In this document: in pieces, positions 1 to 5,293 of the stretch
How the letters are laid out: each line of letters opens with the position of its first letter
Numbering within the stretch: position 1 is the first letter of the stretch
Source: Anaerolineales bacterium UBA3082
Lineage (GTDB): Bacteria; Chloroflexota; Anaerolineae; UBA7937
Reading direction: 5' to 3'
DNA: 18,957 nucleotides
NCBI GenBank assembly: GCA_002366595.1
Contig: DFBK01000043.1
Coordinates: 1 to 18,957 of the forward strand
Program-made: the position numbers and the translations under genes
Notes under the pieces: model-generated
Seen by the model: only the letters and a program-made list of their open reading frames with translations
Told to the model about the DNA's origin: nothing
Databases searched by the model: none

Positions 1-213
1 GAGAGCGTGGAAGGGGTAGACACCTTTGTTCAGCGGTTGCTTGACGACTTTGAGAAGAGGTTCGGGAGCGTCAACTGTTATGAGTTGGTGGGCATCCCTT
101 ATGAGGAAGAGGAGTGGTCCGAGAGATGGCAGGCTATGAACATGCGGGATAGGTGTGTGCACTTCGTGCACTTCGTGGTGAATAGGTGGCTGGAGTTGAG
201 AGGGGATGGATAA
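1..213 (+). CDS. C-terminal part of a C_GCAxxG_C_C family protein (partial)
   Basis: The reading frame is open at the left edge of the window, so this is the tail of a longer gene; the GTG at position 7 is only the first start-like codon visible. The visible 70 or so residues contain RFGSVNCYELVG and later DRCVHFV, the spacing and context of the last two conserved cysteines of the C_GCAxxG_C_C family. These are putative redox-active or metal-binding cysteine proteins of unknown precise role. The defining GCAxxG part lies outside the window and cannot be checked. Its stop codon overlaps the start of the phosphoesterase gene by 8 nt, so the two are probably co-transcribed and translationally coupled. 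Assignment rests on the tail only. Confidence 0.6.
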   Translation, partial: ESVEGVDTFVQRLLDDFEKRFGSVNCYELVGIPYEEEEWSERWQAMNMRDRCVHFVHFVVNRWLELRGDG

Positions 214-670
214 GGTGCTATCTCTAGGTGAATATCGCCAGAAGCGGGATTTTACCAAGAGCGCTGAGCCGGAAGGAGAACTGGTGGAGTCGGGGCGGAG
301 CCGCTTCGTAGTGCAAAAGCATCGGGCTCGGACCCTCCATTACGACTTTCGGCTGGAGCATGGCGGAGTGCTCGTCTCTTGGGCGGTGCCCAAGGGCCCG
401 CCGGAGGCCACCTCCCCAAGGCGTTTAGCCATCCAAACCGAGGACCACCCCGTGGATTACATCGACTTCGAGGGGGAGATCCCGGAAGGGGAATACGGCG
501 CGGGCACGGTAGAGATCTGGGACCGGGGCTATTATGACCTACGCCTCTGGACGGAGAAGGAGATAAAGATAACCCTCCACGGCCAGAGGCTGAAGGGCAA
601 GTACGTCTTGATCCACACCGATCAGAACCGGTGGCTGTTCATCAAGGAAAGGGAGAGACAAGTTCGGTAA
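206..670 (+). CDS. Stand-alone DNA ligase D-type 3'-phosphoesterase domain protein
   Basis: At 154 aa this is only the phosphoesterase (PE) module that forms the N-terminus of bacterial LigD. PE enzymes trim 3'-ribonucleosides and 3'-phosphates from broken DNA ends so that a ligase can seal them. The catalytic and metal-binding set known from Pseudomonas LigD is visible: QKH (His39), LHYDFRLE (His45, Asp47, Arg49), EDHP (His81), then the conserved DFEGEIPEGEYGAGT stretch around 87-101. No polymerase or ligase domain follows; the frame stops at 670. Start ATG overlaps the stop of the preceding gene by 8 nt. Stand-alone PE proteins are known in archaea and some bacteria. An ATP-dependent ligase gene lies 1.5 kb away on the other strand, which suggests a functional partner, though no Ku or polymerase gene is in the window. 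Confidence 0.92.
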   Translation: MDKVLSLGEYRQKRDFTKSAEPEGELVESGRSRFVVQKHRARTLHYDFRLEHGGVLVSWAVPKGPPEATSPRRLAIQTEDHPVDYIDFEGEIPEGEYGAGTVEIWDRGYYDLRLWTEKEIKITLHGQRLKGKYVLIHTDQNRWLFIKERERQVR

Positions 671-718
671 AGCGCGTTTTGAACCCCGACCTATTACCTA
701 GTGGGTGTTTCTGTGATA

Positions 719-727
719 TGATATAAT
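719..727 (+). promoter_or_regulatory. Extended -10 promoter for the nuclease-like gene
   Basis: TGATATAAT gives a perfect extended -10 (TGn followed by TATAAT). No convincing -35 is seen 17 bp upstream, which is normal for extended -10 promoters. Predicted transcription start near 734 leaves a leader of about 46 nt before the ATG at 780. The TATAAT contains the ATG at 726 that would otherwise be the longest start of the gene, which argues for the later start. Confidence 0.6.
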
Positions 728-765
728 GACATTGTGCTTCATTCCCTCGGCAAGCAGCAAATCGC

Positions 766-777
766 AGGGAGGCGAGG
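766..777 (+). promoter_or_regulatory. Ribosome binding site deciding the start at 780
   Basis: AGGGAGGCGAGG lies 2-14 nt before the ATG at 780, a strong Shine-Dalgarno. The upstream in-frame ATG at 726 has none and overlaps the -10 box, so translation should begin at 780. Confidence 0.7.
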
Positions 778-779
778 TT

Positions 780-1607
780 ATGTCTGGTGAAGATTCAATC
801 GTCGGCGATCTGATCAACTTTCGTGGTCTAGTCTACGCGCCCTTGAATGAAAATGGCGTCGTCTTTCTGTTTGGCAAAGTTCTTGATGACCTTCATATGT
901 ATGTGGAGGAGATCAGGCCAGGCTTTCCTGACTGCGTGGCTCGGCGATTTACTGGCAAGGGCTGGGAAAGGCTTAGGATTGAGTTTGAATTCAAAAGTTC
1001 TGCGTTCAAGACGCATGGTCACGACGCGGATGCGTGTGATATGATCATCTGTTGGAAGCATGATTGGAAGGATTGTCCTCTCGAAGTCATCGAGCTCAGG
1101 TCTGATATCCAGGACATGGAGAACTGGCCGATTAAACGCCCCGATGTTGGTGGTCGGCCAGAGGCTGACAGCGAGCAAGCTCTGCAGGAGTTATTTCGCT
1201 CTCGTGGAGCAACAGAGAGTGTCCAAGAATGGTATAGGGAAATTATAGATGCGCTGCGAAATTGGAATGAGGAGATTTGGACTAATATTGGCAAAAAGTA
1301 TATCGGCGTTTATTCTCCCGAGAAATCATTCGCTTCAATATCACCCCGAAAGACGAGCATACGTGTCGAGTGTTTCAGCCGAGGCGAGCGTCTTGAGGGT
1401 GCCAAGGTAAGCAGCGCGAGGTTCAGCCCAAGATGGGCAAAGTTCACCGTCAAGGCAAAGAGCCAAGTGGATCCAGCGATCGAGATTCTAAAAGAGTCTC
1501 ATGGGCGCTTGAAAGCCGCAATGAAAGCAGGCGAGCCAACAGGCTATTTCTCCGCTGAGGGAAAGCCCGGCTCCTCTTATGCGATGAGGCTTTCAATTGA
1601 ACAATAG
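780..1607 (+). CDS. Predicted PD-(D/E)XK nuclease-like protein, function unknown
   Basis: 275 aa from the ATG at 780; an 18-residue upstream extension exists but lacks a ribosome site. I do not recognise a characterised relative. Residues 44-96 have the layout of a PD-(D/E)XK nuclease core: Glu44, Pro50-Asp51, then an EFEFKS strand (Glu68, Glu70, Lys72), followed by HGHD (79-82) and CDMIICWKHDW (86-96), whose D-x-I-x-CW pattern resembles the strand after the catalytic lysine in many restriction-like nucleases. The C-terminal third (about 180-275) looks like a separate domain, with a YSPEKSFASISPRKTS stretch vaguely like DUF5655-type domains. The sequence is lower in GC and differs in codon choice from its neighbours, suggesting later acquisition. 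It converges with the DJ-1-like gene, stops 19 nt apart. The fold call is from motifs only. Confidence 0.65.
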   Translation: MSGEDSIVGDLINFRGLVYAPLNENGVVFLFGKVLDDLHMYVEEIRPGFPDCVARRFTGKGWERLRIEFEFKSSAFKTHGHDADACDMIICWKHDWKDCPLEVIELRSDIQDMENWPIKRPDVGGRPEADSEQALQELFRSRGATESVQEWYREIIDALRNWNEEIWTNIGKKYIGVYSPEKSFASISPRKTSIRVECFSRGERLEGAKVSSARFSPRWAKFTVKAKSQVDPAIEILKESHGRLKAAMKAGEPTGYFSAEGKPGSSYAMRLSIEQ

Positions 1608-1626
1608 GACAACCTTGGAAATTGCG

Positions 1627-2148
1627 TTACTCTTCCAGCGCCTTGATGATCTCCTGGCAGAAGGCGGGCAAATCGCTGGGCATGCGGGAGGTTATCAGGT
1701 TCCCATCCCGCACTACCTCTTCATCCACCCACTCGGCCCCGGCGTTTATCATATCGTCCTTGATGGCGAAGAAACTGGTCATCTTCCGCCCTTTGAGTAT
1801 CCCCGCCGAGGCGGGAAGCCATCCAGCGTGGCAGATGGCGGCTACTATCTTGCCTTTTTGAAAGGCTTCTCGGACTAAGTTGACCATGGCCGGATACCTG
1901 CGCATGAGGTCAGGGGCGTAACCGCCGGGGATGATGATGGCATCGAAATCGGCCGCGCTCACCTCATCGGCCGAAGCGTCCACTTCGACCTCATAGCCGT
2001 GCTTGCTGGTGTAAGTCTTGGCGCTCCCCGTGCCCACCACCTTCACCTCTGCTCCGGCCTCTCGCATCCGCAAGAGCGGATACCAGACTTCTAGGTCCTG
2101 GTAGAGGTTCTCCGCCAGAACGGCCACTCGTTTTCCTTCTAAAGTCAT
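1627..2148 (-). CDS. DJ-1/PfpI family protein (class-I GATase-like protease or deglycase)
   Basis: 173 aa, the normal length of the PfpI group. Visible family marks are LAENLYQDLE near the N-terminus (Glu13), IIIPGGYAPD at 71-80, and the nucleophile elbow AAICHAGW with Cys106 followed by His107, as in Pyrococcus PfpI and YajL/YhbO. Members have been described as intracellular peptidases, chaperones or glyoxalase/deglycase enzymes; repair of glycated nucleotides and DNA has been claimed for some and disputed. No signal peptide, so cytoplasmic. Its ATG overlaps the TGA of the ligase gene in an ATGA arrangement (2145-2148), with GGAGGAAG just upstream inside the ligase reading frame, so it is translationally coupled to the ligase. 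Confidence 0.9.
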   Translation of the reverse strand: MTLEGKRVAVLAENLYQDLEVWYPLLRMREAGAEVKVVGTGSAKTYTSKHGYEVEVDASADEVSAADFDAIIIPGGYAPDLMRRYPAMVNLVREAFQKGKIVAAICHAGWLPASAGILKGRKMTSFFAIKDDMINAGAEWVDEEVVRDGNLITSRMPSDLPAFCQEIIKALEE

Positions 2149-3836
2149 CGCTTCCTCCTTTCATATCTACCTTTTTTCTCAAACTGCTGATTGAATAACT
2201 CCCGCAAGGTCTGGATGGTGTCCACCTCTTCTGGGCTCTTATCGTCCCGGAGACGAGAGATGCGGGCGAACCGCAAGGCTAGCCCTGAGTCGTAGCGAGG
2301 GCTACTCTGGATCTCGTTGAAGAGCACTTCCACCATCATCTCTGGCTCTACATAGACCGTTCCCTCTCGGCGGTAGATTTCCAGGGATAGGAGCCGCTCC
2401 GTCATCTCCTCAAACTCCTTGTCCGTCAGCCCCCTGAAAGTCTTTCCCACCTCTAGGAATTCCCCACTATCCTCGTCCCGGGATGCCAGGTGGTAGTTGG
2501 ATAGCCAGCCATGGCGCCGCCCGTACCCCCAGTCGGCGGCTACGATCACCAGGTCTAGAGAGATGGTTTGCTTTATCTTAAACCAGGCCTTGCCTCGGAC
2601 GCCAGGGGTATAGACGCTATCCAGCCGTTTGGCGATGAGCCCCTCATGGCCGGCTTCATAAGAGGCTTGAGCGAAGGCTTCTCCCTCTCGAGGGTTCCTA
2701 GGGGTTAGACGGGCAACGGAGTTTAAGTTCCCTTTCACCTCTTGTAACGCTCGCCACCGTTTACGGTTAGGCTCATCAACTAGGCTCGCGCCGTCCCGGT
2801 AAAGGATATCGAAAAGGTAAAGTTGGATGGGGACCTCGCGCATCAACTCTCGTAGGTTATGAATGCGGCGGAAGCGGCGCATCAGATGCTGGAAGGGGAG
2901 GGGGCGTCCCCTCTCGTCTACGGCGATCACTTCGCCTTCCAAGATGGCTGAGTCAGCCCTCACCTCTTCCCGCACCTGGTCGACCACCTCCGGCAGGCTA
3001 GGCGTCACCTCCGAGAGGTTGCGGGAGTAGATGTGCACCTCGTTGTCTGCCTTGTGGATCTGCACCCGAGCGCCGTCGAGTTTATACTCTAGGGCGGTCT
3101 TCTCCTTATGCTCTTGGAAAGCCTGGGCTACACCGTCGGCCATCTGGGCCAGCATCGGCTTGAGGGGGCGGAGGAGGTGGGGCCTAATCCGCTCCAGCCC
3201 CGCCTGCCCCTCGGTCAGAGCGATAAATGCTACCTCTCCCAGATCGCCACAGAGCATGTTTGCTCGCCGGGCTAGTTTCTTGGGAACCTCTGTGGCCTGG
3301 GCGATGGCATCTAGGAGTATCCCCTCGCTCACCCCATGGCGCATCTCCCGCACCACGTTCTTGACGATGTATTTGGCCTCCACCGGCTGGGCTCGCAAGA
3401 AGAGGGAGTTGAGGAGTTCTTCCTTCTTTCGGCGGGAGCCGGGGCCCGCCGTCTCGGCGATCTCCTCGAAGGCGCGATAGACCTCCCATAGGGGTAGGGG
3501 CGGGGGTTGAGGGGGCTCGATTCTGGCCCTCTCCAAGAGGAGACGGGCCCATTCGCCACCATCTACAGCCTCTGCTTGGATGGTCGCTAGGTCGTCCTTG
3601 CTGGGCGCGGTCAGCCCCGGCAGAATCTTGGAGACGGCCCGCCAACCGAGATTCAGGGCTCGGCTATCCCACTCAGGGAAGACCTGGCCGATGAGGAGCC
3701 GAACGCCGGGGCCTATCTCCTCAGGGCCTAACCCCTTCAAGAAATCGGCGATGAGGCCCGCCAGTTCTAGGCGTTTCCTTGTCTTCTCTAACCTCTCGCC
3801 CAGAAGGGCCAGGGCGAGGAAAGGGGTCTCCGTCAT
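2145..3836 (-). CDS. ATP-dependent DNA ligase, archaeal-type
   Basis: 563 aa, the size of archaeal and thermophile ATP-dependent ligases, with three parts: helical DNA-binding domain (about 1-225), nucleotidyltransferase core (225-425) and OB-fold (425-545). The adenylated lysine is Lys252 in EYKLDG (motif I). Further motifs are IYSRNLSEVTP (269-279), EGEVIAVD (300-307), YLFDILYRDG (340-349), EGLIAKR (398-404) and WFKIK (418-422). It joins nicks in DNA using ATP, in contrast to the NAD-dependent LigA normal for bacteria, so it is more likely an accessory repair ligase than the replicative one; this is inference. GAGG lies 5 nt before the ATG and a good promoter is visible just upstream. It shares a transcript with the DJ-1-like gene and lies close to a stand-alone LigD phosphoesterase. 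Confidence 0.95.
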   Translation of the reverse strand: MTETPFLALALLGERLEKTRKRLELAGLIADFLKGLGPEEIGPGVRLLIGQVFPEWDSRALNLGWRAVSKILPGLTAPSKDDLATIQAEAVDGGEWARLLLERARIEPPQPPPLPLWEVYRAFEEIAETAGPGSRRKKEELLNSLFLRAQPVEAKYIVKNVVREMRHGVSEGILLDAIAQATEVPKKLARRANMLCGDLGEVAFIALTEGQAGLERIRPHLLRPLKPMLAQMADGVAQAFQEHKEKTALEYKLDGARVQIHKADNEVHIYSRNLSEVTPSLPEVVDQVREEVRADSAILEGEVIAVDERGRPLPFQHLMRRFRRIHNLRELMREVPIQLYLFDILYRDGASLVDEPNRKRWRALQEVKGNLNSVARLTPRNPREGEAFAQASYEAGHEGLIAKRLDSVYTPGVRGKAWFKIKQTISLDLVIVAADWGYGRRHGWLSNYHLASRDEDSGEFLEVGKTFRGLTDKEFEEMTERLLSLEIYRREGTVYVEPEMMVEVLFNEIQSSPRYDSGLALRFARISRLRDDKSPEEVDTIQTLRELFNQQFEKKGRYERRKR

Positions 3837-3860
3837 CTGAACCTCAGACTATCTTATTAG

Positions 3861-3889
3861 ATTATATATGCTAGGGCTAAAGGTGGCAA
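3861..3889 (-). promoter_or_regulatory. Sigma-70-type promoter of the ligase / DJ-1 operon
   Basis: On the minus strand: -35 TTGCCA (3889-3884), 17 bp spacer, -10 TATAAT (3866-3861). Predicted start near 3854 leaves a leader of about 18 nt before the ATG at 3836, so GAGG sits close to the transcript end. Its -35 is only 3 bp from the -35 of the divergent promoter. Confidence 0.7.
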
Positions 3890-3892
3890 CCC

Positions 3893-3921
3893 TTGCCTCT
3901 CTGGGGGGTATGGGTTAAAAT
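3893..3921 (+). promoter_or_regulatory. Sigma-70-type promoter of the envelope cluster
   Basis: TTGCCT (3893-3898), 17 bp spacer, TAAAAT (3916-3921). Predicted start near 3928 gives a leader of about 15 nt before the ATG at 3943, with GGAGG at 3933-3937. Arranged back to back with the ligase promoter. Confidence 0.6.
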
Positions 3922-3942
3922 GATAGGGCTTTGGAGGGCGCT

Positions 3943-4323
3943 ATGGGAAGAGTGGGTCAACTTTTGCGGAGGAGGCGGGAAGAGAGGGGTCTCTCCTTCG
4001 CCCAAATCAGAGAGGCCACGGGGATCAAGGAGAGGTATGCCCGAGCCTTGGAGAGGGAGGAGTACACCGCCTTTCTGAGCGAGGCGGAAGCCAAGAGTTA
4101 CTTGCGGGTCTATGCCCGCTTCCTCGGCGTTAGCCCGCAGGAGGCGGTGGGACTTTTCCGAGGGGAGAGGGTAGAGCCTGCAAGCGTCGGCCCACCCAGA
4201 GTCTCTGAGAGGGAAGGGGTCTCTCCTTCACCGTTCTTCATCCCCCTAGTTAGCGTTCTCACCGCCCTTCTTCTGGTGGGCCTCTTGGCTCTGGCCTATC
4301 TGATCCTTTTCTATGGGTCTTGA
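3943..4323 (+). CDS. RodZ-like HTH protein with a C-terminal membrane anchor
   Basis: 126 aa starting at the ATG at 3943, chosen because GGAGG lies 5 nt before it; a TTG four codons earlier would remove the ribosome site. Residues 4-75 form an HTH_25/Cro-like domain (GQLLRRRREERGLSFAQI, then ATGIKERYARALE as recognition part, and LRVYARFLGV). A hydrophobic helix of about 25 residues (98-123) is followed by only a few residues. RodZ and its relatives have HTH, TM and an outer domain and link cytoskeleton or DNA to the envelope; here the outer domain is missing, so the protein is effectively tail-anchored with its HTH in the cytoplasm. It heads the cluster of envelope genes and could regulate it or organise its products at the membrane. 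Stop overlaps or nearly touches the next start. Confidence 0.8.
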   Translation: MGRVGQLLRRRREERGLSFAQIREATGIKERYARALEREEYTAFLSEAEAKSYLRVYARFLGVSPQEAVGLFRGERVEPASVGPPRVSEREGVSPSPFFIPLVSVLTALLLVGLLALAYLILFYGS

Positions 4324-5293
4324 AGGCATGGCCCGTTTGACCAGGCGGGAGTTTCTGCTCTGGGGTGGAGCAGCCCTGGGCGGCTTCCTCGCTGGCTGCG
4401 GGAGCGGTAAGCCTTCGGTTGTGGTGGAATCCACACCCACTATGAGCGCCGAGGCAACCCCTATTCCCACCAAACCACAGGTGTTCCCCTCCCCTACGGT
4501 TACCAGTACGGCAACGCCGACGTTCACCCCCTCGCCTACCCTTATCTCTACTCCTACCCCCTCGCCTACCGTCGCACTCCCGACCGCAGATCTCCCCTTG
4601 CAAGCCGTGGTCCTAGAGCATGGTCCCTCCCGTGTTCTGGTCCTGGATCGTCCTTTGGCCCAGAACGGGGTTTCCTCGTTTCCTGTTCAAGTCTATGAAG
4701 GCGAGCCTATCCCAGACCTGGTAGGCTATGATGCCTTAATCCTGAGCGGAGGCGAGTACTCTCCGGAGGAGTTCGAGGCCCCCTTTTTCCAAGCGGAGCG
4801 AGAGCGAGTGCTTCTGGCCATCGAGGAAGGCATGCCCATATTGGGGGTCTGCTTGGGCCACCAACTGCTGGCTCATTGGCTGGGGGGGAAGGTAGAGCGC
4901 GGGCCGTGGGAGGTGGGATGGTACGAGCTCACTTTGACCCCGGATGGCCTTAGCGATCCCCTCTTTGGAGATATCAGCCCTCAGTTCTACACCTTTCTAT
5001 GGCATAGCGATCAGATCACCCAGTTGCCGGCAGGCGCTTCGAATTTGGCTTCCTCCGAACTGTGCGCGGTTCAGGCCCTCCGCTATGGAGATCTGCCGGT
5101 GTGGGGGGTGCAGTTCAACCTTCAGTTCGATCCCTCACTCGCGGAGGGAGTGCTCCGGGGTGCCGCTTGGCTCTCCAATGTGGGGATCGACGCCGACGAG
5201 ATGGCCACCAGAGGCTACCAGGTTTACGATGGTAGCCATGAGAGGATCTTCCGCAACTTCTTCGCCGAGGTAAGGCGCCTTGCTGCTCGATGA
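4313..5293 (+). CDS. Tat-type lipoprotein with degenerate class-I glutamine amidotransferase domain
   Basis: 326 aa from the ATG at 4313; an ATG at 4328 gives 321 aa and is equally possible. The N-terminus has RREFLLW followed by a hydrophobic stretch and the lipobox LAGC: a Tat-like twin-arginine (Arg-Arg-Glu-Phe-Leu) plus lipoprotein signal. A Thr/Pro/Ser-rich linker (about 35-95) precedes a GATase_1 domain. The nucleophile elbow GVCLGHQ is intact (Cys180), as are SGGEYSP and WHSDQI. The usual GVQFHPE motif reads GVQFNLQ: the catalytic His is Asn269 and the Glu is Gln271. Normal GATases are cytoplasmic and release ammonia from glutamine for a partner synthase. An exported copy lacking the His/Glu pair is unlikely to do that chemistry and may bind a ligand or use the Cys otherwise. 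It lies between the HTH protein and the propeller/CapA gene. Confidence 0.85.
   Translation: MGLEGMARLTRREFLLWGGAALGGFLAGCGSGKPSVVVESTPTMSAEATPIPTKPQVFPSPTVTSTATPTFTPSPTLISTPTPSPTVALPTADLPLQAVVLEHGPSRVLVLDRPLAQNGVSSFPVQVYEGEPIPDLVGYDALILSGGEYSPEEFEAPFFQAERERVLLAIEEGMPILGVCLGHQLLAHWLGGKVERGPWEVGWYELTLTPDGLSDPLFGDISPQFYTFLWHSDQITQLPAGASNLASSELCAVQALRYGDLPVWGVQFNLQFDPSLAEGVLRGAAWLSNVGIDADEMATRGYQVYDGSHERIFRNFFAEVRRLAAR
4526..4570 (+). repeat. Direct repeat in the Pro/Thr linker coding region
   Basis: ACCCCCTCGCCTACC occurs at 4526-4540 and again at 4556-4570, a 30-base period inside the linker of the GATase-like lipoprotein. It encodes repeated Thr-Pro-Ser-Pro-Thr and could allow slippage-based change in linker length. 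Confidence 0.7.

Noticed and set aside
726..779. Upstream extension of the nuclease-like gene to the ATG at 726
   Set aside because: The ATG lies inside the TATAAT, no ribosome site precedes it, and a strong one precedes 780.
1597..1878. Plus-strand open frame opposite the DJ-1-like gene
   Set aside because: The opposite strand has an intact family with catalytic Cys and coupling to the ligase.
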